Origin: Candidatus Litorirhabdus singularis
GTDB taxonomy: Bacteria; Pseudomonadota; Gammaproteobacteria; Pseudomonadales; Halieaceae
Assembly: GCF_026262625.1 (NCBI RefSeq)
Contig: NZ_SHNN01000001.1
Span: forward strand, 1,831,526-1,895,525
Length of the DNA stretch: 64,000 nucleotides
Direction: 5' to 3'
Positions 9,135 to 17,343 of this stretch are shown here, in pieces (position 1 is the stretch's first letter; every line of letters begins with the position of its first letter). The notes beneath the pieces were generated by a model. It ran no database searches. It was given only the letters and a program-made list of their open reading frames with translations, and was not told the origin of the DNA. Both the position numbers and the translations under genes were made by a program.

Positions 9135-9185
9135 ATGTTATACAAAATATTTATATCACATATACAAACAATATATTTTTTTAAC
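9135..9185. promoter_or_regulatory. Divergent LysR-type operator/promoter region
   Basis: A markedly AT-rich stretch in the LysR/TonB-receptor intergenic space contains overlapping dyads built from ATAC, ATATT and TATAT blocks, including ATACAAAATATTTATAT. LysR proteins usually bind such interrupted dyads between divergent genes. The exact boxes are inferred from position and composition only. Confidence 0.45.
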
Positions 9186-9265
9186 ATCGTTGTGGGTGCT
9201 AATTTACTTGCCTAATCGCCCATGCCGGGTTTTCCCAATAGTCGCACTTCCTGTGAGGAAAAAGG

Positions 9266-11599
9266 ATGAAAACAATAAAGATAAAAACTGCGAGCAACCT
9301 GCTCACTGCCGCTATCACCGCGGCCTCCGTGACATTGCCCCTCACTGTCTCAGCGCAGAGTCTGGAAGAGGTCATCGTGACCGCGACCAAGCGCGCCGAA
9401 GGTCTGCAGGACGTGCCGATTGCCCTGTCTGTAGTGTCTGGTGATTCGATCGATGAGATGGGTCTTCGCGATATGGAAGACGTCTCACTTTACATGCCCA
9501 ATGTCACTGTGAGTCAGGCGGCTGGTGCCAGTCAGATCTTTATTCGCGGTGTTGGGTCTGGCAACAACTTCGGCTTTGAGCAATCGGTGGGTACCTTTAT
9601 TGATGGCGTTTATTTTGGTCGTGCGCGTAACGCCCGGGCAGCTTTTCTAGACGTCGAGCGGGTCGAAGTCTTGAAAGGACCTCAGTCGACACTATTTGGC
9701 AAGAACACAGTTGGTGGCGCGATCAATATCACCACCAAACGTCCGTCTGATGTTCTGGAAGGTTTTGTTGAAGCGACCTACAAGACTGAGGTTGAGGGAT
9801 TTGGCATAACCGGAGCAGTTTCCGGTCCGCTGAGTGATAATCTTCGTGGCCGGTTAGTTGCCAAGGTCTATGAAGATGAAGGCTTTATGGAGAACTCTGC
9901 TCCCAATGGCGACGATGGCCCCCAGCGTGATGACAAAGTTCTTCGCGGCGTATTGGAATGGGATGCCAGCGAGAATCTCAGCTTTTTCTTGAAAGCGGAG
10001 CATGGTGAATTCGATGTCACTGGCAGGAACTACAAAATCACCACGTCTACGCCGACCTCGACTTTCCTCTACGGGTTGGGCGATGATCCGAATTTTGGCG
10101 ATAGCCTGGGATTTAATCAAAAACAGTCTGTGAGCAGCTTCCCCGGACGCAAAGACCTGGATGAAAATGAGTCTGATATCTTCCAGCTAAATATAGATTA
10201 CCAGATGGGTGAGCACAGTCTGCGTTCTATTACGGCTTATACTGAGTACGAATTTAGTAATTGTGTAGACGCCGATTATTCCTCGCTTGCTTTTATCGAT
10301 CGTTGCCGCGACGAAAAGCACGAGCAGTTTACTCAGGAATTCCTGCTGACTTCACCCAGCGGTGGCACGCTAGAGTACTTGGTGGGCGTGTATTACCAGG
10401 ATGCGAAGTTGCAGAGTGATACCAGCACGATGCTGGATTGGACCGCTATTCCGCCCGTGGAGGGAGCCATACTGGATCTTGTGGGAGGCCTGCCCAGCGG
10501 ATCGTTGAACAGTGAGTTTTTCAACAACTTCGGACAGGATACCGAAACCTGGTCCGCCTTCGCCGAACTTACTTTCAATATTACAGACTCGTTCCGCACG
10601 ACTGTCGGCCTGCGTTATTCCGATGACAGCAAGGATGCCAGCAAGGCGCAGATTACAACAGCTCCTGGCACGGGTGTGTCTGATCCCTTTCTTGCCTTTG
10701 TCAACGGCCCCGCGGGGTTGGGGTTCGCAGTTGAGTACGACTACTCTGAAAATCGTGGAGAAACACACTGGACTGGCAATATTAACCTTCAGTACGACCT
10801 AAGTGATGACACCATGAGCTACCTGAATCTTTCCAATGGTTACAAGGCCGGCGGATATGATGCCGACAACGCCATGGACAGATCACGTGAATTTGAAGAC
10901 GAGGAAGTGACGTCTCTCGAACTGGGGCTCAAGACCGAGATTTGGGATAATCGCGCACGTATCAATACGGCGCTTTTTTATACCGAATTTAGTGACCTGC
11001 AAGTCAGTGGTTTTGAGTCAGCTGGCTTTGTCGTGGGTAACGCTGCTGAGAGCGAGGTGAAAGGCATAGAAGTAGATTTTGTTGTCGCTGTCACCGATTC
11101 ACTAACATTGAATGGCGCCTGGGCTTACCTGGATGCGGAGTATAAAGAGTACGATAACGCAGCGTGCACGGTTGATCAGCAGGTCGATGGTAGCTGCGCG
11201 GCCAATGGAGGTTTTCAGGATCTGAGTGGTACCTCGCTACAGTTCGCGCCAGAGTGGTCGGGTAATCTTGGCGTTAGCTACGATGCGACCTTGACTGATA
11301 GTCTGGATCTGCTGATGCGCTTTGACGCCCTTTATAGTGATGACACCCTTATTGCTCCAGACGGTGATGACAACGTTGTGCAGGAAGCCTACTGGAAATA
11401 CAACGCTCGCATCGCACTGCAAGGTGGCGATGGTGCCTGGAGTGTGGCGCTGGTGGGTAAAAACCTCAGCGATGAAACTACCTTTAACTGGGGTAATGAT
11501 GCGACGCTGGCGGGGCTGGGTTTTGGCTTTGAGTCCGCCTACTTCCACATCATCGAAGCGCCTCGCACCTTCGAACTGCAGGCACGCTACAACTTCTGA
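9266..11599 (+). CDS. TonB-dependent outer-membrane receptor
   Basis: A 777-residue receptor with a signal peptide (about 1-30), a TonB-box-like start to the mature protein (LEEVIVTATKR), a plug domain with VERVEVLKGPQSTLFGKNTVGGAINI, and a long beta-barrel ending in the aromatic ELQARYNF. It belongs to the proteobacterial receptor group annotated as iron-complex transport, which in marine gammaproteobacteria often imports organic compounds. The SD is AGGAA/AAAGG at 9254-9265. It leads a co-directional block: M28-like peptidase, amidase, symporter, crotonase and CoA ligase. Together with the divergent LysR gene this suggests substrate uptake rather than iron import. A hairpin terminator after it may set a high receptor to low enzyme ratio. 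Confidence 0.93.
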   Translation: MKTIKIKTASNLLTAAITAASVTLPLTVSAQSLEEVIVTATKRAEGLQDVPIALSVVSGDSIDEMGLRDMEDVSLYMPNVTVSQAAGASQIFIRGVGSGNNFGFEQSVGTFIDGVYFGRARNARAAFLDVERVEVLKGPQSTLFGKNTVGGAINITTKRPSDVLEGFVEATYKTEVEGFGITGAVSGPLSDNLRGRLVAKVYEDEGFMENSAPNGDDGPQRDDKVLRGVLEWDASENLSFFLKAEHGEFDVTGRNYKITTSTPTSTFLYGLGDDPNFGDSLGFNQKQSVSSFPGRKDLDENESDIFQLNIDYQMGEHSLRSITAYTEYEFSNCVDADYSSLAFIDRCRDEKHEQFTQEFLLTSPSGGTLEYLVGVYYQDAKLQSDTSTMLDWTAIPPVEGAILDLVGGLPSGSLNSEFFNNFGQDTETWSAFAELTFNITDSFRTTVGLRYSDDSKDASKAQITTAPGTGVSDPFLAFVNGPAGLGFAVEYDYSENRGETHWTGNINLQYDLSDDTMSYLNLSNGYKAGGYDADNAMDRSREFEDEEVTSLELGLKTEIWDNRARINTALFYTEFSDLQVSGFESAGFVVGNAAESEVKGIEVDFVVAVTDSLTLNGAWAYLDAEYKEYDNAACTVDQQVDGSCAANGGFQDLSGTSLQFAPEWSGNLGVSYDATLTDSLDLLMRFDALYSDDTLIAPDGDDNVVQEAYWKYNARIALQGGDGAWSVALVGKNLSDETTFNWGNDATLAGLGFGFESAYFHIIEAPRTFELQARYNF

Positions 11600-11612
11600 C
11601 CAGAGGTCTACT

Positions 11613-11636
11613 GGCCCCTTCACAGGGGCTTTGTTT
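11613..11636 (+). terminator. Hairpin terminator/attenuator after TonB receptor
   Basis: GCCCCT (11614-11619) pairs with AGGGGC (11624-11629) around a TCAC loop and is followed by TTTGTTT. It lies between the receptor and the peptidase, so it may partly end receptor transcripts. Confidence 0.65.
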
Positions 11637-11678
11637 CACTGGAGCACTCCGCTGCGGAAAAGTGGCTGAAAGGTTAAA

Positions 11679-13412
11679 TTGAGTATGCATTGCAATACAG
11701 CTGTAATAGTGGCGCTTTTCACCGGTTCTTTATCCATAGGCAGTGCGCTGGCTCAAGATGCTAAGCTAGCAGAATTGAGTGATCAGCGAATGGCTTCTTC
11801 GCCCGCAGGGTTGATGAATGCCCTCGCAGATATATCATTTCTGCCGCCGGAGGAGTACAGGGCCAAGGTGGAAGCTGAAAAGTCGAAGTTCATTCACCCT
11901 TTAGGGGTAAAGCCAGTTGCGCAGTTGCTACCTGAAGGGAATGATGCGCGCAGCGATATTAGCGCCGACGAAATAGCGGGTTACCTCGACTACTTGACTG
12001 ATATTTCACTACAATCAAAACGCGATGGCGAACTGCTTTGGGGTCGCATACAGGGGACCAAATACGAGCGCCAGGCATCCAACTGGGTGCAAAGTAAAAT
12101 GATTGAATTTGGTTTTACAGACGTAAAGAAAGACCGCGTCCCGGCGCGACGTCCGCTGTGGAGGCTGGATGGCCTGGAGCTGACTGTAACTGGTGCCCCG
12201 GGGTTTTCTGCAGGGCAAACGTACCGATTTAACAATGCGCTGACCGCATATCAGTCAGCTACAACACCACGTGAAGGTTCCGAGGCAGAACTGGTATATG
12301 TCGGTGAAGGCACGGCAGCGGAATTGCGGGGCAGAGATCTTGCCGGGAAAATGGTGCTGCTGCGCTCCAGGGGTTTGCCAGGAGCCTTGTTTCACAGCGC
12401 GCGCACAGCTTTCTCGCGCATAGCCACTGGAACATACGGCGAGCCGGCCGGTGTCATCATGTGGTCTGACGTGCCCAATGCGACTCAGGTAGCTGCTCGC
12501 GTCGGTTCGGTAGGTGGTGGTGAGAATATCGGGCTCGCCTTACCGTGGACCTCTATCAATAATGACGATGGCTATTATCTGCGTAAACTGCTTGACCGTG
12601 CCAGCGCGGATCAGCCTGTTACGGTGCGACTGAATGTGCAGGGTGCAGAGGAGGCTGGCGATGTACGCTATTCCTACAATGTTTACGGTACGCTGCCGGG
12701 CAGGTCCGGCAAGTACATTCTCTATCTGGCTCATGTAGACGGCTTCCTGTATGCCATGCATTGTAACGGCGGCGCCGTTGCCATGTTACTGGCCATGGCC
12801 AATCACTATGCGAAAGTGCCGATGGAAGAGCGCGCTCACGGTATGATTTTCCTGTTTGTAGGCGATCACGAAAACCCGGGAGTCGGCGCGACGGACAAAT
12901 TCATTGAGACCAATCGTCAGTTGGTAGAAAACGATTTGCTGTTGGTATTACGGCCGGAAAAGCCGGGTATGATCCAAGAGGTAGACGAAGGCTGGCTGAC
13001 ATCTATGCCCAGTAATGTAGCGCTTCCCGGCCAGCTTATGATTACTAATCGCAGTCCCTTGCTGATCGATTTATTCCGGCAGGCAGCCAGCAATTATGCG
13101 ATTGCAACGGGCGATTTCTTCTATACCGACCCGGCTGCGGATGAAACCAATTTTCACCCACCGTATCTTGATAAAGGTATCATTTCAGCGGGCTGGGCAA
13201 CCGCCACCCGTTATTACCATACCACTGCCGACGGGGACCAAAAACTGGTCAGCGCCAAGGAGCTTGAAAAAATGGCGCGAGCCTACGCTTTTATTGCCGA
13301 TGCGCTGGCCGATTACAGCAAAAGTGATTTGGAGCAGGGTGGGGTTCCCTACGAGTCCGAAAATTCTATTTATCAATCCGATATTTTGAAATTGATGTTC
13401 GGAAACCACTAG
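11679..13412 (+). CDS. M28-family peptidase-like secreted protein with altered metal motif
   Basis: About 577 residues with a signal peptide ending near ALAQ (26), a PA-like insert (about 165-330) and a C-terminal Zn-peptidase fold. The normal M28 signature HxD...DNGSG appears here as LAHVDG (His352, Asp354) followed by HCNGGAVAM, so the bridging Asp is replaced. The usual EE pair is read as VGDHENPG, and a late histidine occurs in RYYHTTADGD. It may thus be a diverged aminopeptidase/amidohydrolase or a catalytically changed relative. Start choice: TTG at 11679 has AAAGG six bases upstream; ATG at 11685 is the alternative. It lies inside the LysR-linked catabolic block, between the receptor and the amidase, consistent with periplasmic trimming of the imported substrate. 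Confidence 0.78.
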   Translation: MSMHCNTAVIVALFTGSLSIGSALAQDAKLAELSDQRMASSPAGLMNALADISFLPPEEYRAKVEAEKSKFIHPLGVKPVAQLLPEGNDARSDISADEIAGYLDYLTDISLQSKRDGELLWGRIQGTKYERQASNWVQSKMIEFGFTDVKKDRVPARRPLWRLDGLELTVTGAPGFSAGQTYRFNNALTAYQSATTPREGSEAELVYVGEGTAAELRGRDLAGKMVLLRSRGLPGALFHSARTAFSRIATGTYGEPAGVIMWSDVPNATQVAARVGSVGGGENIGLALPWTSINNDDGYYLRKLLDRASADQPVTVRLNVQGAEEAGDVRYSYNVYGTLPGRSGKYILYLAHVDGFLYAMHCNGGAVAMLLAMANHYAKVPMEERAHGMIFLFVGDHENPGVGATDKFIETNRQLVENDLLLVLRPEKPGMIQEVDEGWLTSMPSNVALPGQLMITNRSPLLIDLFRQAASNYAIATGDFFYTDPAADETNFHPPYLDKGIISAGWATATRYYHTTADGDQKLVSAKELEKMARAYAFIADALADYSKSDLEQGGVPYESENSIYQSDILKLMFGNH

Positions 13413-13422
13413 GGCCAGTCTG

Positions 13423-14970
13423 TTGAGAAGGCGAACATTTATCGGTTTGGCCGGCGCTTCGGTAGTCGGAACGTCGTTGAGCAGTGTCTCGTCAACGCGT
13501 GAAACTGCCATTGGGGATACTCTGCAGGAGAAACCCATGTCACGAGGCGATGCAGGTGACGAACTTTTGGCCTACGATGCCACTGGTTTGGCCAAACTGG
13601 TGCGCGCCGGGGAGGTGTCGCCGCAAGAACTGGTAATGGCGACTGTGGCGCGCATCGAGCGGTTGGATGGACAGCTTAATGCTATATCCACCTTGCTAGT
13701 GGATCGAGCGCTGCAACGTGCCGGCGACATTCCAGTAGATTCGTTGTTCGCTGGGGTGCCAACGCTATTGAAAGACTTAGTTGATATGGCGGGGGTGCGC
13801 CGTACCAGTGGCTCTCGATTGCATTTAAACCACGTGCCCAAGGAGTCGGTGAGTTATGTCAGGGCCCTGGAAGAGGCCGGGCTCAATATAATCGGTATGA
13901 CCAATACACCCGAGTTCGCTTCTCTTGCGTTAACCGATAACCACGCTTTCGGACCCAGTCGGAATCCATGGAATATAGCGCATACGCCTGGTGGCTCCAG
14001 CGGAGGTTCTGCGGTAGCGGTGGCAGCGGGTTATGTTCCCATAGCCCACGGTACCGATGGTGGCGGCTCCAACCGTATCCCCAGTTCATGCTGTGGTGTG
14101 CTTGGTATGAAGGCCAGTCGTTATCGCATGGCCTCGGGTGAGGCGGACGGCCAGCATTTTTTCCTGCGTACGCACCAGAGTATTTCGCGTACGGTGCGTG
14201 ATAGTGCCGCCCTGTTTGCCGCTACTGAAAACCGTCAGACCAGTAATCCTTATCCTCTTGAGGGCCAGATTGCCGGGCCCGGCAGGCGCCGACTAAAGAT
14301 CGCTTTTAGCACTACCAGTTGTTTTGGCAGGGAACCGGTGCCAACCGTGATGGAGGCTCTCGAAAGTAGCGCTCGCCTGTGTGAAGAGATGGGCCATGAA
14401 ATCATTCCGGTAAAAAACCCGCTGCAGGGTGAAGCGTTTTTTGAGGCCCTGGAGAGCGTCATGCTGGCCTCGATGCCCGCTTTGTTACAACAGGTCGAGT
14501 CACTGACGGGTCGCCGCGCCGAAGATACAGGACTGTTGACGCCGATGCTCATACAAACAGCGCGCTACGCTGCGGGGTTACCAGCCGACGCTGCTGATTT
14601 GGGAATGCAGTACTTGCAACGCCTTAGCGAGCAAATGAAAAATTTTTACTCCAGCTATAACGTGTGGTTGACCCCTACATTGCCAATCGAACCGCCGCTT
14701 GAGGGTTATATCTCGCCTGACTCAGACTTTATGGCAACCCGCGGCGCCTCAAGAGATATGTTGGGCTACACTGCCTTTGCCAACGCTGTCGGGTCGCCCG
14801 CGATGTCGGTGCCTCTGGCCTGGTCGTCCCAGTCTGGCCTGCCCATTGGCAGCCATTTTTCGGCCGCAGCGGGCGCAGACCGCACACTTTATGAACTTGC
14901 TTATGAGCTCGAGGCCGCCCGCCCGTGGCGCGACCGGTGGGCGCCGTATTCAGCAAAATATGAGGTATAG
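13423..14970 (+). CDS. Amidase signature family enzyme with Tat-like signal
   Basis: A 515-residue amidase-signature hydrolase. The catalytic triad can be placed at Lys117 (TLLKDLVD), the cis-Ser in GGSSGGS (192/193) and the nucleophile Ser216 in GTDGGGSNRIP. It should hydrolyse a carboxamide to the acid and an amine. The start is TTG at 13423, giving an RRRTFIGLAG twin-arginine-like leader; ATG at 13539 would yield a leaderless protein. It begins 10 bases after the peptidase stop, indicating translational coupling. The acid released could feed the CoA ligase and crotonase encoded downstream. The substrate is unknown. Confidence 0.9.
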   Translation: MRRRTFIGLAGASVVGTSLSSVSSTRETAIGDTLQEKPMSRGDAGDELLAYDATGLAKLVRAGEVSPQELVMATVARIERLDGQLNAISTLLVDRALQRAGDIPVDSLFAGVPTLLKDLVDMAGVRRTSGSRLHLNHVPKESVSYVRALEEAGLNIIGMTNTPEFASLALTDNHAFGPSRNPWNIAHTPGGSSGGSAVAVAAGYVPIAHGTDGGGSNRIPSSCCGVLGMKASRYRMASGEADGQHFFLRTHQSISRTVRDSAALFAATENRQTSNPYPLEGQIAGPGRRRLKIAFSTTSCFGREPVPTVMEALESSARLCEEMGHEIIPVKNPLQGEAFFEALESVMLASMPALLQQVESLTGRRAEDTGLLTPMLIQTARYAAGLPADAADLGMQYLQRLSEQMKNFYSSYNVWLTPTLPIEPPLEGYISPDSDFMATRGASRDMLGYTAFANAVGSPAMSVPLAWSSQSGLPIGSHFSAAAGADRTLYELAYELEAARPWRDRWAPYSAKYEV

Positions 14971-14991
14971 CCGTTGGTGCATATCAACTCG

Positions 14992-15117
14992 CTAATCTAT
15001 TGGATACTGACATGCTCGGAGTTCGCCCTCAGCAGGGTTGCAGTCGGATGTCCCGCCGCAGACCTTGCAGGCATGCGCGCGGCCTGCGGTGCCCTTGCAG
15101 CAAATAATAAGCTTCAT
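14992..15117 (-). CDS. Possible 41-residue cysteine-rich protein
   Basis: An antisense-direction frame in the amidase-symporter gap encodes MKLIICCKGTAGRAHACKVC and continues to a stop after 41 codons. It has six cysteines, including CC and CKVCGG, an arrangement that could bind a metal. No convincing Shine-Dalgarno sequence precedes the ATG, and it opposes the operon direction. It is listed because the spacing of cysteines looks non-random; it may be chance. Confidence 0.3.
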   Translation of the reverse strand: MKLIICCKGTAGRAHACKVCGGTSDCNPAEGELRACQYPID

Positions 15118-15134
15118 GCTGTGAGGCAAGGGCA

Positions 15135-16589
15135 GTGACCACGCACCTCGCCACTGTCGACTTGTTGGTTGTAGCTGCCTACATGGTGGCGTTGTTAGGG
15201 GTGGGTTACTACGCCTCCAGGCAAATCAAAGGCAGCGTGGATTATGCGGTGGGTGGGCGTAGCTTTGGACTGCCCGTACTGTTGGGTACGCTGGCTGGTT
15301 CGGTGATCGGCGCCTCTGCCACCATGGGCAAGGCCGGCAAGGCCTACGAAGTGGGTTTCGCCATAATGTTCGCCAGTGCTGCCTACTTCCTCGGCTACCT
15401 GTTGCTTGCATGGCTGGCGCCGAAGCTGCGCGCAGCCAACATAGACAGCTTGCCCGATGTTTTGGAACGTCGCTTTGGGTCTTCCATGCGACTGGTGGCC
15501 GCGGTGGTTCTGTTGCTTGTGGTAATACCTGTATTTGGTATCCAGCTAATTGCCTGTGGCCTGATCGTAGTGGAATTTATGGGCGATCTGGGGATCAGCT
15601 ATGCAGAGGCGGTGGGCATTGCTGCACTGATTATCGTGCTCTACACCATGTTGGGTGGGTTGTTGGCTGTCGCCTATACTGATTTGGTTCAGGTACTGGT
15701 GATGGCTTTGGCTCTTGGCGTGTTGTTGCCTCTTATGATGACATTGGAACTGGGGGAGACGGGTCAGCTGTCAGGAGTATTACAGTCTCCGACGGGAGAG
15801 ATATTGGGTGGTATGAATTGGGGCTATGTGCTGTCTTTTATTCCGGCCTTTACCGCTTTTGTAGTGATCGATCCAGGTGCCTGGCAGCGCATTGCAGCGG
15901 CGCGGCGGGCGAGTGATTTGCGGCCGGCCATGCTATTAACTGCCGCCTTTTATTTATTCTGGAGCCTATTGGTCGCTTGCCTTGGTGTTGCCGCCTTCAA
16001 TCTATACCCGGATTTAATGGCAGGTGATGCGGCGATCCCGCAGCTGGTTATGGACTTTATGCCGCCAGTGCTGAAAGGTCTGTGCCTCGCCGCGATTATT
16101 GCCCTGATCATGTCCACTGCTGATTCGGCGTTGCTGATCTGTGGTACTACCGTCAGTTGGGATGTGGTGCGCGTGTTGCGTCCCAACACGGCTGATAAAA
16201 CCCTGCTGTTGATCAGTCGACTAGTGATTCTGGTTGTCGGCTTGTTGGGTATTTTGTTTGCACTTAGCCCGATTCCTTTGTTTGAGATAAACCTGATCGC
16301 GCTGGGTCTCTTCGTATCCGGGCTGTTTGCTCCAGTCATGGCCGCTTTGTTTTATCACCGGGTAACCAGCCGTGCGGCCATCGTCGCTTCTGGCGTCGGC
16401 GTTGCTACTGTCCTGGGTCTCTACGCGGCCAAATTCTTGGGCGGTTACGCGCTACCCGTCGAGCCCATTTTTATCAGCCTGACGCTCAGTCTCTCCAGCC
16501 TATTTATAGTTAGCCGATTAACCTATCGGGAAGAGTTTGCAACCACACCTGTTCTCGCAAAAGACCAAGAGGTTCCCAATGTCTGTTGA
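15135..16589 (+). CDS. Sodium:solute symporter (SSS family)
   Basis: A 484-residue integral membrane protein with about 13 hydrophobic helices and SSS-family hallmarks: an early GGRSFG motif after helix 1, the conserved GxxxGAS-like GSVIGASATMG of helix 2, and the YTMLGGLLAVAYTDLVQ segment of helix 5-6. Such proteins import organic solutes with Na+ across the inner membrane. The start is GTG at 15135 because no ATG precedes the first helix. It sits between the amidase and the crotonase; its last 11 bases overlap the crotonase start, indicating one transcript. It probably carries the amidase product or substrate. Confidence 0.92.
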   Translation: MTTHLATVDLLVVAAYMVALLGVGYYASRQIKGSVDYAVGGRSFGLPVLLGTLAGSVIGASATMGKAGKAYEVGFAIMFASAAYFLGYLLLAWLAPKLRAANIDSLPDVLERRFGSSMRLVAAVVLLLVVIPVFGIQLIACGLIVVEFMGDLGISYAEAVGIAALIIVLYTMLGGLLAVAYTDLVQVLVMALALGVLLPLMMTLELGETGQLSGVLQSPTGEILGGMNWGYVLSFIPAFTAFVVIDPGAWQRIAAARRASDLRPAMLLTAAFYLFWSLLVACLGVAAFNLYPDLMAGDAAIPQLVMDFMPPVLKGLCLAAIIALIMSTADSALLICGTTVSWDVVRVLRPNTADKTLLLISRLVILVVGLLGILFALSPIPLFEINLIALGLFVSGLFAPVMAALFYHRVTSRAAIVASGVGVATVLGLYAAKFLGGYALPVEPIFISLTLSLSSLFIVSRLTYREEFATTPVLAKDQEVPNVC

Positions 16590-17343
16590 ATACCAAGTTA
16601 ATGATGGCTGTGCCGTTTTTACCCTCGATAATGGCCCGCTTAATGTGGCCAACATGGCTATGCACAAGTCGTTCTATAAGCATTTTCTGGAATTCCAGCA
16701 GGACGATGCGGCTACGGTAGGCGTTATTGTTGGCGCCGGGGATAATTTCTGTGCGGGTGACGATCTAAAGGAAATTCGTACCGAGGCCTGGGCGCTGACG
16801 TCTACTCGCTGGGATCACCTGCTGTGGGAAGCGCGACGCAGCAAGCCCATGGTGGCCGCGATGCGAGGCTACGCATTGGGCGCCGGTTTTTTATACGCCA
16901 CGCTGATGTGCGATATCAGGATTGCTGGCGAGAGCCTGAAAATAGGTACACCGGAAATCGCCTACGGCATGGGCGGCATCTCGGGTGTTACGCGTCTGGG
17001 CCTGCATTTACCGCCTGTGCATGCGGCCTACTTGGCACTGACCGGCGAAAAAATTGATGCCCATCGTGCCCGTGACATATTCCTGGTAAATGAAGTTGTG
17101 GCAGATGCCGAGGTACTTAACCGGGCTATGGAAGTCGCCAGCATGATCGCCGCCCACCCGCTACCAGCGGTGAAAGTCGAGTTGGACTGCCTGCATCGCG
17201 GCATGGAGTTAAGTCGCGCCGACGCCTGTCATTACAGCCAGCAGCAATACTGGTTGTCGCGTCAACTGCTGGGGGATGACAGCAATACCGGAACGGAAGC
17301 GCTGGCGACAATGAAGAGTAAAAGGGAGAAAGACAATGACTGA
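16579..17343 (+). CDS. Enoyl-CoA hydratase/isomerase (crotonase) family protein
   Basis: A 254-residue crotonase-fold protein from ATG 16579, which overlaps the symporter stop; an open frame extends further upstream but would lie inside the symporter. The oxyanion-hole segments are visible: AGDNFCAGDDLKEIR and MRGYALGAGFLYATLMCDIRIA, followed by GTPEIAYGMGGISG, where family catalytic acids normally sit. It should act on an acyl-CoA by hydration, isomerisation or related chemistry. It overlaps the acyl-CoA ligase by 8 bases, so the pair probably works in sequence on the acid released by the amidase. Confidence 0.9.
   Translation: MSVEYQVNDGCAVFTLDNGPLNVANMAMHKSFYKHFLEFQQDDAATVGVIVGAGDNFCAGDDLKEIRTEAWALTSTRWDHLLWEARRSKPMVAAMRGYALGAGFLYATLMCDIRIAGESLKIGTPEIAYGMGGISGVTRLGLHLPPVHAAYLALTGEKIDAHRARDIFLVNEVVADAEVLNRAMEVASMIAAHPLPAVKVELDCLHRGMELSRADACHYSQQQYWLSRQLLGDDSNTGTEALATMKSKREKDND

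Noticed and set aside
9266..11599. Siderophore receptor assignment
   Set aside because: No siderophore synthesis, iron reductase or Fur-box-like sequence was noticed nearby; the catabolic neighbours and LysR regulator fit organic substrate uptake better.
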